Of a stretch of DNA of 64,000 nucleotides, positions 36,341 to 46,093 are shown in pieces. The stretch's first letter is position 1. Each line of letters opens with the position of its first letter. The position numbers and the translations under genes were made by a program. Source of the stretch: Metabacillus sediminilitoris. GTDB lineage: Bacteria > Bacillota > Bacilli > Bacillales > Bacillaceae. A model generated the notes under the pieces. The model had not been told where the DNA came from and made no database searches. It worked only from the letters and a program-made list of their open reading frames with translations. The stretch spans positions 2,117,501-2,181,500 of the forward strand of contig NZ_CP046266.1 of the NCBI RefSeq assembly GCF_009720625.1. Direction: 5' to 3'.

Positions 36341-37821
36341 ATGCAGCCCTCCTAGTCATCCTCTTTTTCCTCGTTTTGTGTATATGGTTAGGACTGCAGG
36401 CTCGTAAAGGGAAAGAAATGACGATGGAGCAGTGGTCTGTCGGGGGACGTGGTTTTGGAAGTGTTTTAATGTTCTTTTTGTTAGCGGGTGAAATGTTTAC
36501 TACCTATACCTTTCTAGGAGCAAGTGGCGGTACCTATCGATCTGGTATTCCCGCCGCCCTATACGCTTTTAATTGCTTCTATTTTGTAATCGCTTACTGG
36601 CTGTTGCCGCCCATTTGGAAGTATGCGAAGAAAAATAATGTCATATCCCAATCAGACTTATATGAAAAAAAGTATAATAGCCAGGCTCTCGGCATTCTCG
36701 TCGCCATCATAAGTGTGATTGCCATTATTCCGTATTTGGTGATGCAGTTAAAAGGGTTGGGAATTATTGTATCCCAAGCATCCTATGGTTCGATTTCACC
36801 CAACATGGCAATCGTAGTTGGGGTTATTGCGATCACGATTTATGTATCGGCATCAGGGATGCATGGGGCCGCATGGACAGCTATTATTAAAGACATTTTG
36901 ATCTTGGCTGTGGTCGTCTTTATGGGAATTTATTTTCCGCTTCATTACTACGGTGGAGTACAGCCAATGTTTGAAGCGATCAATGAAGCAAAAAATGAAT
37001 TTTTAATCTTCCCTGAACAAGGGTTGAGTATCTCGTGGTTTGTTTCTGCCACGATCATGACGGCACTTGCATTTTACATGTTTCCACATATGCTGGCAGG
37101 GGTGTTCTCCGCTAAAAGTGCAAAATCACTGCGTCTGAATGCAGGAGTCATGCCTATTTATCAGATTATCATCGTTTTTTCCTTGCTTATCGGCTTTTCC
37201 GCTATTATTCAAGTTCCAGATTTAAATGGGGCAGATGCAGATTTAGCTTTGTTTAAAATGGCTAAAATGTCTTTTGATCCTTGGTTCGTTGGTGTGATTG
37301 GAGCAGCAGGAGCAATGGCCGCCCTTATCCCAAGTTCATTAGTATTGACAGCAACGGCAACGATTCTGTCTAAGAACATCTATAAAGTATGGAAACCAAA
37401 TACAACAGATCAACAGCTGACAAAGCTAAGCAGAATGCTCGTGCCTGTCATTGCTTTGGTGACACTTTACTTTACATTTAATGGTGGCGACTCCATTTTT
37501 ACGCTATATCTCATGTCTTATAGCTTTATGGTACAGCTATTTCCTGCCCTGTTTTTTAGTCTTTGGAAGAGGAATCCTGCAACCGTTCAGGGGGCATTTG
37601 CCGGAATGATTGCTGGAATTATAATCGTCTTCTATTCAACTGTTACGGAAACGTCACTTGCAACATTATTCCCGTCTCTTCCGCAAGAAATAAAGGATAT
37701 AGATTTAGGATTAGCCGTCATCATCATCAATATTGTTGTGACATTAGGTGTAAGTGCAGTCACAAGGAAATCAGTTAATAGGGTGGAGGAAGAGGCTGAT
37801 ATTAGTCATATAGCTAGATAA
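36337..37821 (+). CDS. Sodium:solute symporter (SSS family)
   Basis: The 494-residue protein has about thirteen hydrophobic segments and an SSS pattern including TMEQWSVGGRGFGS near the N-terminus. It overlaps the DUF3311 gene by four bases. Together they form a two-subunit importer. Lying at the end of the sigma-54 regulated catabolic block, it may import the pathway substrate; no sigma-54 promoter was found directly before it, where repeat F lies. Confidence 0.88.
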   Translation: MNAALLVILFFLVLCIWLGLQARKGKEMTMEQWSVGGRGFGSVLMFFLLAGEMFTTYTFLGASGGTYRSGIPAALYAFNCFYFVIAYWLLPPIWKYAKKNNVISQSDLYEKKYNSQALGILVAIISVIAIIPYLVMQLKGLGIIVSQASYGSISPNMAIVVGVIAITIYVSASGMHGAAWTAIIKDILILAVVVFMGIYFPLHYYGGVQPMFEAINEAKNEFLIFPEQGLSISWFVSATIMTALAFYMFPHMLAGVFSAKSAKSLRLNAGVMPIYQIIIVFSLLIGFSAIIQVPDLNGADADLALFKMAKMSFDPWFVGVIGAAGAMAALIPSSLVLTATATILSKNIYKVWKPNTTDQQLTKLSRMLVPVIALVTLYFTFNGGDSIFTLYLMSYSFMVQLFPALFFSLWKRNPATVQGAFAGMIAGIIIVFYSTVTETSLATLFPSLPQEIKDIDLGLAVIIINIVVTLGVSAVTRKSVNRVEEEADISHIAR

Positions 37822-37851
37822 ATTTTTTGAAGGTTAGGGTAAAGGGGGATA

Positions 37852-38229
37852 TGAAGAATGGCAAATGGAAAGCACCATCAACAGAGGAATATAGTGAGAA
37901 TCTAGTCCACATAACAGAGAAAGCCTCGAGGAATTCCCATCCAATGCGTCAGCTGATCTACACGATGCGGTTGCTGCTGCAAAAGCTGCATTTCCCGCTT
38001 GGAAAAAATCTCCTTTCAACAAAGGGCAATATATTTACAAAAGGCTGCGGCTATTTTGAAAGAAAACATAGAGGAAATAGGGCGGGATCTAATCAAAGAA
38101 GAGGGAAAACCATTATCAGGAGGGATGGGGGAAGCCAATCGTGCAGTAAGTATCCTCGAATATTTTGCGGCTGAAGCACGGCAGCCGCTCATCATATTAT
38201 GGAGTGTTTATATTAGAGCATTAGACTAA
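37852..38229 (+). pseudogene. N-terminal remnant of an aldehyde dehydrogenase
   Basis: A frame carries AIYLQKAAAILKENIEEIGR and EEGKPLSGGMGEANRAVSIL, typical of the first 130 residues of aldehyde dehydrogenases, after a piece with LHDAVAAAKAAFPAWKKSPF in another frame. The catalytic domain is absent and at least two frameshifts are present. The gene was probably once part of the upstream catabolic block. Confidence 0.75.
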
Positions 38230-38784
38230 GAATGGTTAGTGCTCTTTAGCTGTAAATTTGAAAGATATATTTTTTTTACAACTGAATTATGAGGAATGAA
38301 AATGAGATATTTGCCCAAAAAGTATAAAGAATGATAAAAATCCAGCCGAATATCCACTGCTTTCATGTATGAAAGAAAAAACACATTAAGTTAACGGAGT
38401 TTAAATATAAAACAATCTTCAACAAAAGGGCACAATTAATAAACCCAATTCCCCATGTAAAACACTGAGAAATTGGGTTTTTAAATACTTTATATCAATG
38501 TCTTCAATGTAAAACCATTATCAAATCAGATTCTTTTAATCCTGAGTATAGATAATGGCTACAAAATCTGGCTTTCCATCAGGGTCTGAAACAAAAATTT
38601 TGCCATCGAGGATCTGTGTCGAGTATATTTTTTACTTTTCCATTGAACTTGGAAAGGATTATTCTACGACAATAAATCCTCATGAAAGAATAAACAATAC
38701 TTATCTTTTATATTTTCTAATGGTGGTACCACCAACATTTTGATTTGCTGCTTTTTGTACCAGGATATCGTAGAGAAACTCGTC
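38230..38784. other. Intergenic region with terminator and a - strand fragment
   Basis: A terminator lies at 38441-38483. On the - strand from about 38620 to 38540 a frame reads QILDGKIFVSDPDGKPDFVA and ends in a stop, which looks like the end of a lost gene. No other feature is recognised. Confidence 0.4.
38441..38483 (+). terminator. Hairpin terminator
   Basis: AAACCCAATT and AATTGGGTTT arms followed by TT; ends transcription after the catabolic block. Confidence 0.6.
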
Positions 38785-39336
38785 TTATTTCAGTAAATTA
38801 ATAAATTCACGCATGAACCCAGGTAGATCTGGCCACGCATGACCAGAAACAAGGTTTTGATGTGTGTGTAATGTTTCATTAATATATGTAGCGCCGCATG
38901 CAGTCACATCAGGCTTACAAGCAATATATGCTGTATACTCCCGGCCTTTCATCAAATCCGGGACAATAGTAAGCACTTGTGCCGCATGACAGATAGCACC
39001 AACAGGCTTATTTTCCTCAAAGAAGTGACGGACAATTTTCGGTAACGATTCCTCCAAGCGAATATATTCAGGTGCTCGTCCTCCAGGAATAATCAAACCG
39101 TCATATTGCGAAGGAATCACATTAGCAAAAGCTACTTGAGAATCAATGCCATAAGCAGGTTTTTCCACATATGTTTCCATTCCTTCTATAAAGTCGTGAC
39201 TTACTGTTTGTAGTTTTTTTACAGAAGGGGAAGCAATCGTTACGTCAAATCCTTCTTCAAGACACCGATAATATGGATAAAAAATTTCAAGCGCCTCTAC
39301 AGCATCCCCAGTAACAATCAGTACTTTTTTACTCAT
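38785..39336 (-). CDS. DJ-1/PfpI family protein
   Basis: The 183-residue protein has the DJ-1/PfpI fold: an N-terminal KKVLIVTGDAVEALE strand-helix, a PGGRAPEYIR block with the acid residue, and the nucleophilic cysteine in GAICHAAQVL near residue 117. GGAGG lies 8 bases before the ATG at 39336; an ATG further upstream overlaps that site. Family members are deglycase-like or stress proteins; the precise activity is not evident. Confidence 0.85.
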   Translation of the reverse strand: MSKKVLIVTGDAVEALEIFYPYYRCLEEGFDVTIASPSVKKLQTVSHDFIEGMETYVEKPAYGIDSQVAFANVIPSQYDGLIIPGGRAPEYIRLEESLPKIVRHFFEENKPVGAICHAAQVLTIVPDLMKGREYTAYIACKPDVTACGATYINETLHTHQNLVSGHAWPDLPGFMREFINLLK

Positions 39337-40028
39337 GAACATAACCTCCATAAAAAATAATTTTAACAGTTAAAAATGTTTATTACTTTCATGTTGTCTT
39401 TTCATTTATTAAATTCAACAATTCTATACGATTTCCTGTTAAAGAAACATCCATATGTCGATTACTAAAACATCTGTTTAGTTAACATCCCGATAGAATA
39501 CCCTATTTGGCATTTTATAATATTGTGAGAATCCAATAATCGGAGTATCACTTGAACATATCTAAATAGTGAGGACTAACAATAAATTTCTATAAACTTA
39601 TAAAGTAATGATTAAGTGTCATAACTTATCGTCAAACTTAAATCTCTTATTAATTAAGACTGTTAACTATAGGGCAGTTTAATGGAAGAAGACTTCCAAT
39701 CAAAAATGGATATTTAGGTTCATATAGATGTTAGATTTTGAAGTATTAGTCAGCTATTAAATTATAAACAATTAGTATATCTTCAATAAGTAATGAACAT
39801 ACTAATTAACGCATGAGAAACCAAAAGTTCATGATTTTTTCCTTTTTGAGATACCTTCTGATATTAATTGGGAGGTATCTTTATTTATTCTTTATGTAAG
39901 GCTCCATTTGAAAAGACTTCTATTAGATTTTTATTTCATTTGCACAAATTACTCATAATTTCATCCATATGGGGAACGATAATTAAAGACCTAAAAGGTC
40001 ATACATAAATTAAGGAAGGGGAATGACC
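39337..40028. other. Gene-poor AT-rich region
   Basis: Nearly 700 bases without a supported gene. The only structure is a terminator-like hairpin at 39849-39886 (AGATACCT/AGGTATCT then TTATTT). Confidence 0.45.
39849..39886 (+). terminator. Orphan terminator-like hairpin
   Basis: AGATACCT and AGGTATCT arms with a 16-base loop and TTATTTATT after. No gene precedes it, so it may mark a lost gene or a small RNA. Confidence 0.45.
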
Positions 40029-40325
40029 ATGAATAAAAAATGGCTTCTCATGCTAACGAGTATATTTTTATCTGTGATGATGTTAGTAGGATGTAATGTA
40101 GATCCAGATCCGGCACCGCCAGATGATAACAATGGTGGTGATGAAAACGGAGCAAATAATAATGACAACAACGCCGATGATATAATCGAAGGTGAAGAAA
40201 ACATTCCTGGCGTTGATGAAGATGATAACATGTTTAAAGACGATGAAAAAGATGCAGATCAAGATCCAGAAGATCCAATCGAAGATCCAGAAGATATAGG
40301 TGATGAAAATAGAAAAGACGAGTAA
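40029..40325 (+). CDS. Acidic low-complexity lipoprotein
   Basis: The protein of about 98 residues has a lipoprotein signal with a lipobox ending in VGC near residue 22. The rest is almost entirely D, E, N, G and P. Runs such as DPDPAPPDDNNGGDENG and repeated EDPED are disordered and strongly negative, so a cation-binding or surface role is possible but unproven. The ATG at 40029 has the best spacing to AAGGAAGGGG. Confidence 0.7.
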   Translation: MNKKWLLMLTSIFLSVMMLVGCNVDPDPAPPDDNNGGDENGANNNDNNADDIIEGEENIPGVDEDDNMFKDDEKDADQDPEDPIEDPEDIGDENRKDE

Positions 40326-40383
40326 TTCAGATGACTAACTAACGAATTGTAAAGTATTATTAATTGATATTTATACTAAAAAA

Positions 40384-40433
40384 AGCAAAAAAGCCAATTT
40401 CTTAAAACATAAAAGAGATTGGCTCTTTTGCTT
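40384..40433 (+). terminator. Terminator after the lipoprotein gene
   Basis: Arms AGCAAAAAAGCCAATTTCTT and AAGAGATTGGCTCTTTTGCT are complementary with few mismatches. Confidence 0.7.
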
Positions 40434-40659
40434 ATTTCCTAAAAGAGTCATTTTTAGCCACATCTTCTGTTTTTACTCCTTCTTAGCCCAATACTTTTAA
40501 AATACTTCGTATGGATGCTTTTTGATTTACCTTCATAGATTGTTCACCCTCATTTTACTTAAACTCATATATGTGTTATTCAATGTGAAATACGTATGAC
40601 CTTCCGAGTAAGTGAATATCTGGCATAAGTGAAAAACCAGTTAAATAACCAATTACAAA

Positions 40660-40686
40660 AAGCTTGGAAAGAAATTCCTCCAAGCT
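40660..40686 (-). terminator. Terminator of the small - strand ORF
   Basis: Stem AAGCTTGGA with TCCAAGCT; on the - strand five T residues follow. Confidence 0.6.
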
Positions 40687-40692
40687 CTTTAT

Positions 40693-40842
40693 TTATACTG
40701 TTAAGTTTATTTTATTGTGTAGTTTTTTAACTTCTAAATATTGAATATGATGATCATCACTTTTATTAACTTTGAAAATATTTCCACCATATTCTATTAA
40801 TACCTCATTAAATTCAAGACTTTTTAATAACCTTGTCCACAT
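40693..40842 (-). CDS. Small hypothetical protein
   Basis: A 49-residue ORF (MWTRLLKSLEFNEVLIEYGG at the start) has GGAG six bases before its ATG and a terminator just downstream. The protein is soluble and lysine-rich. No family is recognised. Confidence 0.45.
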   Translation of the reverse strand: MWTRLLKSLEFNEVLIEYGGNIFKVNKSDDHHIQYLEVKKLHNKINLTV

Positions 40843-40897
40843 GTTCGGCTCCAATATTACATATGATTTATATATGTACAATTTTTGGGGGGGTTCT

Positions 40898-41476
40898 ATG
40901 TATTTCCTAAAGAAAAGTATGATTATAGTTTTAGGTAGCATCTTATTATCTTTAGGAATAAATCTTTTTTTAGTACCCTACGAGATATTAGATGGGGGTA
41001 TTATTGGCATAGGATTAATATGTTACTATGTATGGGGATTTAAAGCAGGACTTATGATTATATTTTTAAGTATCCCAATATTTCTAATTGCATGGTTTTA
41101 TTATAGAGATTATTTTTACAATAGTTTACATGGTATGGTTATTTCCTCCTTTTTTATAGATATTTTAAAACCCAACGATACTCTTCTCCATATTGAAGCT
41201 ATATACAGTTCGATTATGGGGGGGATCTTAGTTGGGCTAGGTATAGGCATTATGTTGCGCTTTAGGACAAGTACAGGTGGAACAGACCTTTTGGCCCAAT
41301 TTCTTTCCGATAGAACAGGTGTTAATGTAGGGATTTTAATTTTTATAATAGATGCGCTTGTAATTCTTTCTGGAGGTCTCATATTATCATCTGACACTCT
41401 TCAACTTTCTATAATAACGATACTTACAGTCGGACTAACTACTAGTATTTTTACAAGTAAAGTTGCTAATGGTTGA
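40898..41476 (+). CDS. YitT family membrane protein, C-terminally short
   Basis: The protein has 192 residues with six hydrophobic segments and the YitT motif RFRTSTGGTDLLAQF near residue 125. The ATG at 40898 follows GGGGGGG. Full-length relatives are about 280 residues with a cytoplasmic DUF2179 domain; here a stop occurs after FTSKVANG. It is either a truncated gene or a natural short form. YitT proteins are membrane proteins of unknown transport role. Confidence 0.75.
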   Translation: MYFLKKSMIIVLGSILLSLGINLFLVPYEILDGGIIGIGLICYYVWGFKAGLMIIFLSIPIFLIAWFYYRDYFYNSLHGMVISSFFIDILKPNDTLLHIEAIYSSIMGGILVGLGIGIMLRFRTSTGGTDLLAQFLSDRTGVNVGILIFIIDALVILSGGLILSSDTLQLSIITILTVGLTTSIFTSKVANG

Positions 41477-42000
41477 AAAATGATTTTCTAGGTAATATGC
41501 TTTTATAACAAAGTTTAATAAGGGAGTTAAAAATGGAGGATAAAAAAATAATTACCATTAGTTGCTGCTATAGTGTTCTTAGGTATCTCAATTCTATTTT
41601 CATCTTGCCAAATTTCAGAAGCAAAATTAGGTTGACACTTAGGTTTTAATAATTTATTAACTTTTCTTATTAGGTTCTTGAAGATGAAACACTTCAATAA
41701 CATTGAGCTTTGAATTTACAATCTTAATTTGTGCAAATAGCAGTGGTCTTGGTTACATCTTTGTCTATCTTATCTTTGCATTACTAGGCTATGGAGTAGG
41801 ACGACTATTTCAAAAAAATTTTTATAGATATGTTGTTTGTTTAATCGATGGATTAGAGAGTGCCAAGTTATTAAGTAGATTGTTGCTTACCCAAAGTTTA
41901 CCCTAATTCAATTGAGTTATAGCATAGAAAAATCTTTTATGAGCACAATAATTATAGAGCATTTTAAGTTCAAACAATAATTATTGGAGGCTTTTGTTTT
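41477..42000. other. Region with decayed membrane protein fragments
   Basis: At 41533-41634 an ORF starts well (ATGGAGGATAAAAAA) but shifts frame in the A run. The alternative frame reads VAAIVFLGISILFSSCQ, a lipoprotein-like signal. From 41703 to 41906 another open frame encodes a hydrophobic segment and DGLESAKLL, reminiscent of the start of a YitT DUF2179 domain. None of these looks functional. Confidence 0.4.
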
Positions 42001-42423
42001 ATGTCACAACCAAATCAACAGTTGCTATTACCACAAGTTTCCCAGTCTGTGCTACAAGCACAACGAGCAGTAGAACAAGCAGTAGGCCACCAGCAAATGC
42101 AAGAAGCACAACAAGTTGTTCAACAAGTACAACAGCAATTACAAAGTATTCAAACTTCTAATCCTCAGGAACAGCAACAATTGCAAAAATTACAACAGGA
42201 TGTTCAAAAGGCGTACCAACAGTTACAAGTAGAAAATCAACAATTACTAAAAGCACAGCAACTGGTACAAACGGAAAACCAACAGTTACAACAAGCACAA
42301 CAACTAGTAAAACAAGCACAACAACAAGTTGAACAGGAACAAAAAGATGTTCAACTAGCACAAGAAAAATATCATCAGGCACAAGCCACTGTTATGGAAT
42401 ATCAAAATAATCATCAACAATAA
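42001..42423 (+). CDS. Glutamine-rich coiled-coil protein
   Basis: The 140-residue protein contains about 55 glutamines (near 39 percent) and no cysteine or tryptophan. Short units such as QQLQ, AQQLVQ and ENQQL recur at roughly 7-11 residue intervals, predicting an almost continuous coiled coil. There is no signal peptide or membrane segment. ATTGGAGG lies about 11 bases before the ATG. It might be a spore-associated structural or aggregation-prone protein; I do not recognise a family. Confidence 0.65.
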   Translation: MSQPNQQLLLPQVSQSVLQAQRAVEQAVGHQQMQEAQQVVQQVQQQLQSIQTSNPQEQQQLQKLQQDVQKAYQQLQVENQQLLKAQQLVQTENQQLQQAQQLVKQAQQQVEQEQKDVQLAQEKYHQAQATVMEYQNNHQQ

Positions 42424-42435
42424 ATTAGGATGAAT

Positions 42436-42474
42436 AGGGCTAACATTAAACTTATTAAGAGTTGGCTCTTTTTG
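42436..42474 (+). terminator. Terminator after the glutamine-rich gene
   Basis: AGGGCTAAC and GTTGGCTCT pair with a loop of about 16 bases and are followed by TTTT. Confidence 0.6.
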
Positions 42475-42475
42475 A

Positions 42476-42507
42476 TTATTATTATTATTATTACTATTAT
42501 TATTGTT
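42476..42507. repeat. ATT trinucleotide tract
   Basis: About ten ATT units with one ACT; simple-sequence repeat between two terminators. Confidence 0.7.
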
Positions 42508-42546
42508 ATGGTGCCTGAACATGACCAAAGTTTATATAATAAAAGA

Positions 42547-42588
42547 AAAGGAGAGTCAATCATAAAAGTGATGATTGCTCTCCTTTTG
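42547..42588 (+). terminator. Strong hairpin
   Basis: AAAGGAGAGTCAATCAT and its near-perfect complement, then TTTT within the right arm. Confidence 0.65.
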
Positions 42589-42759
42589 AAATACCAAGGT
42601 TACGTCACAGTAACAAACCGAAGAGATTAGGAATAAAATTATACTCCAAGAGGAGAACGGCATACCAATTTGGAAAGAATGAATTATTATTAGGTTTATT
42701 TTAGTTTCTAATTTAAAGTAGTAGTTAAAAGGATCTTCATTTTGTTATTATCCCCTTAT

Positions 42760-42955
42760 AGTGGACAGTTAAAAGAAAGGATTGTACTGTCTTCTATGAA
42801 GGGGATTTTTTATGGGAAATATTAGAACAACCTATACAAAAGAAATTAAGCTAAAAGCGATTAATTTATACTAAAAGGAAGATATGGGTATTAGATCAAT
42901 TTCCAAAGAGTTAGGGATTGGATTTAATTGTGAAGTAATGTACTTAAGTTAACGG
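42760..42955 (+). mobile_element. Remnant of an IS3-family element (orfA start)
   Basis: The left end GTGGACAGTTAAAAGAAAGG resembles IS3/IS150 termini. From 42811 a frame reads GNIRTTYTKEIKLKAINLY, a stop, then MGIRSISKELGIG, the start of an orfA transposase. Only about 150 bases of coding remain. Confidence 0.65.
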
Positions 42956-43048
42956 TGCAGTTTAGTTGAAGACCTAACTTTGACAGGTATAGACAAGCTG
43001 TTTGTAGGAGAATATGTATGCAGATAGCAGCAGATTGAAGGTGATTTT

Positions 43049-43603
43049 TTGAAAGAAGGTCAAAAACAGCTTGAATTGCTACAACACAGTCTTGAGTTAA
43101 ATCAAATGATGATTGAAGACTGGCAAAATAATTTTGTTTTTACAGGAGAATGGTGGACTTTATTAGTTTTATCAATAGTTCCTTGGATTTTATGGTGGAA
43201 AATTTTGGATAAAAAGAGAATTTTAGAAATATTACTATTCGGTTTATTTGTGATAATAATTACATCATCTCTAGATGTTCTTGGATGGAATTATTCAATG
43301 TGGTATTATCCCAATACTTTATTAGCCTTATGTACACCATTACTCCCAATTAATTTTTCATTATTTCCATTCTTTTATATGTTAATCTTTCAATATTTCT
43401 CTAAATGGAAGGCGTTTTTAGTTGCTGCTATTATATTGTCGGCTTTTTTTTCTTTTATTTTAGAACCCTTAAGCGAATGGATAAATTTCTATAAAGAACT
43501 AAAATGGAAACATATATACTCCTTTCCAATCTATATTTTAATTGGAATTTCAATAAAATTGTTAGTTGAAAAAATTATAGGAGTTCATAAAAAATTCACG
43601 TGA
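43049..43603 (+). CDS. CBO0543 family membrane protein
   Basis: The 184-residue protein has a short amphipathic N-terminus and about five hydrophobic segments with many tryptophans (GEWWTLLVLSIVPWILWW). This matches the CBO0543 family of Firmicute spore-former membrane proteins of unknown role. The start is TTG with AAGGTGAT upstream. Confidence 0.7.
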   Translation: MKEGQKQLELLQHSLELNQMMIEDWQNNFVFTGEWWTLLVLSIVPWILWWKILDKKRILEILLFGLFVIIITSSLDVLGWNYSMWYYPNTLLALCTPLLPINFSLFPFFYMLIFQYFSKWKAFLVAAIILSAFFSFILEPLSEWINFYKELKWKHIYSFPIYILIGISIKLLVEKIIGVHKKFT

Positions 43604-44092
43604 TTATATATTTTAACTAAATGGTGCGATACTTCAATAAGGAGGTTTCGCATTTTCTTATTGTGCTCCCTCAGTTAGATACGATTATCTCTCGAATACT
43701 CACTTATTCGCAGGATTTCAAATCACTTGAAAGAATAGTAGGGGATTAATTGAATGAGTTTTGACCATTTTGGCTACATGAAGGCGTACTTAAATAAAGG
43801 AGGTAGTAATAACTCCAATAATTTCCATATAATGTACGCATTCTCCACGCTCCCCTTGGAGGTTTTCGCTCCCATGTCTCAACGGGTCAATTGCCCTCTC
43901 ATTCCTTCGTCACACCTATCCAAGTGGTAGAGGCCGGTCTTTCTAACGGAACGGGTCAGAGCCCTTTTGCACAATAAATCCGGTACTTCGTACTTTCTTT
44001 GAGATCCTACGAATAAGCCAATATTCGAAAATATTAATCTTAAAGCTATTAGTTTATATATTAGTACATTAAATAATGTATTCTGGTTTAAG
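43604..44092. other. Non-coding flank of the IS110-type element
   Basis: About 490 bases with no ORF follow the transposase stop on the - strand. The GC-richer part from 43841 to 43970 is structured and listed separately. At about 43622 there is a possible member of the short dispersed repeat (GGTGCGATACTTCAATAAGG). Confidence 0.5.
43841..43970 (-). ncRNA. Candidate bridge/seek RNA of the IS110-type element
   Basis: IS110-family recombinases are guided by a structured non-coding RNA encoded at one end of the element. This stretch directly beyond the transposase is much richer in G and C than its surroundings. On the - strand it can form several short stems (for example GGGCAATTGACCC and CCTCTACCACTTGGATAGG). 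Which side carries the RNA differs between the IS110 and IS1111 groups, so this is inference. Confidence 0.4.
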
Positions 44093-45367
44093 TTATGCAG
44101 CCATTTGAGCTATTGGTTGTACTTTGTGGGGACGATAAGATTCATTTTTTTGGGCCATTCCAACTAAAACTCTTGCGAGTTTATGAACTAATTTCATAAT
44201 CGATTTCATTTTCTTCATTTTTTTCACTTTAACATTGTTAGCGTGCAGCTCTTTAAAATCAGGGTTGTTCATGACTAGACTCATAGTTGCTAAGTACAAA
44301 AATCGACGTAAACGAGATCTCCCACGTTTTGAGAGGACAATTTGACCTTTCCATTTACCTGAACTAGCCTCTGCCAGATGTAATCCTGCATGACGCAATA
44401 AGGAATTACCGTGTGCAAATCCACTTAAATCTCCTGCTTCTCCTAAAATACCTGCAAGTGCAATTTCGCTAATCCCCTTAATGGCAAGTAACTTTCTTGC
44501 GTAAGGAATTCGTTTAAGAACGTCAGTGACTTCCTTTTCAACTCGTTCAAGTTGAGCTGTTGCTAGATCAAACTCTTCAATTAATTGTTCAAGGTGTAGT
44601 TTATAAGCATCAAGTGCTTGTCGCGTTCCCACTGAATGCTTAGCTAATTCAATTAATTGATGTGCTTTTTTTAACCCAGGTTGTCTCTTCATTTGAGTTT
44701 TCCAACCTTTAACGATATCTGGTGCCTTCATTGAACGAAGTTCATTTGGTGTAGGGAATAAGCGAAGAGTGGCGATTGCACCTTTCCCTTTAATATCTTT
44801 GAATACCTGTCGAAGTTCAGGGAATACAATATCTACCCATCGGTTAATTTGATTGATAGTACTGACTAGTCTTTTAACCGTCATATCCCGGTTGGACATT
44901 AGCACTCTGAGTTTTTCAAAGGCTTTTGAAGTAGGACGAATAAAGGAATAGTAACCATTTTTGACCATATCAGCAATAACAAGAGCATCTTTTTTATCAC
45001 TTTTGGATTGGGTATTATCCCTGTTTTCCTTGTTTTTTTTCACTAGATGGGGGTTAACAGTTACAGCTTCAATATCTTGAGCAAATAGCCATTTTGATAG
45101 GTTAATCCAATAATGTCCTGTAGGTACCATACCAACTATTGTAGAATCAAATCCTTTTTTGGTTATTAATTGGTTAATCCATTGTAGTAATCTTGCAAAA
45201 CCATCTTCATTATTTTCAAATGTAAGAGGGTCTCCGACTACTATTCCACGGAAATTCACAGCTCTAGCTACGTGTAATTCTTGGGCAATATCAACACCAA
45301 CAACAAGGTGTTTATCAGAAATTCTCTCAATTAGTTGATTTTGTTTGTCTTGCATTTTAAACTTCAT
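44093..45367 (-). mobile_element. IS110-family transposase (full-length)
   Basis: The 424-residue transposase has the N-terminal DEDD domain (VVGVDIAQELHVARAVNF near residue 24, then KSDKKDALVIADM near 125) and the C-terminal Transposase_20 domain (LLAIKGISEIALAGILGE, then LRHAGLHLAEASSGKWKG and the serine region). GGAGGAAG lies before the ATG and no frameshift is seen, so it may be active. The element ends are not marked by inverted repeats, as usual for the family, and could not be fixed. Confidence 0.9.
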
Positions 45368-46093
45368 ATAAGGGCTTCCTCCTTAAGGTTTTGAGTTAGA
45401 GTGGTGTCTATACTCAAATCTTACTGAGGGGCCCTGTTTTTTTCAAAGTTGATAATTAATAATCTACAGGAATTCTAACGGTCAGGTTAGTTGAGGAATA
45501 CTGATTACTGAGGGAAGTAATACGTAAAATACAATCTTAAATCTGAGATGTTCATTTTCAATTTCGTAATAGATATATGTACATATGGGATGAACAAAAA
45601 ACCTTAAAAGGCTTCACTAGGTCAGGTCTTATTCAAGTAACGGGTGGCGTTAGTTGAAAATAATAAGCTTATTTGCATCTGTGTTTCTATTTTTGTTATT
45701 TTATTAAAGTGCGCGATTGCTGAAGAATGAATAGTCTATTTTTTACTAGTTGGATTCGAATAGATCTATAAATAATTGGATGCAAATAACGTTAAAACCC
45801 AGTTAATCTTCTCATGTGAAGGTAGCTGGGTTTTAACGTTATATGTGCAAAATAGCACTTAAAAAAGGTGCGAAAATAAATCCTATAGTGACATTACAAT
45901 TTCATAAAAATATTTGTGTTGTCTAAAAGCCATAATTTTTAGATATAAATACTTATTTACATTGATTCATTAAGTATTCAAATAAAACTTATTTTTTCGT
46001 TGTGGATGCATTTCCGTAGTTTGGGCTGATAGGCAAGTTACCAAAACCAACTTTAGACAATAAGTTAAGAGTATAGGCAAAAGGGGTGAGAAA
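45368..46093. other. Intergenic region right of the IS110-type element
   Basis: Contains three members of the short dispersed motif (about 45471, 45640 and 45710) and the strong hairpin at 45787-45842. No gene seen. Confidence 0.5.
45787..45842. terminator. Bidirectional hairpin
   Basis: ATAACGTTAAAACCCAGTTA and a nearly complementary right arm enclose about 16 bases; poly-A and poly-T inside the arms suit termination in both directions. Confidence 0.7.

Noticed and set aside
41703..41906. 67-residue membrane ORF as a real gene
   Set aside because: No ribosome binding site, no recognised family and surrounded by decayed sequence; it is treated as a fragment.
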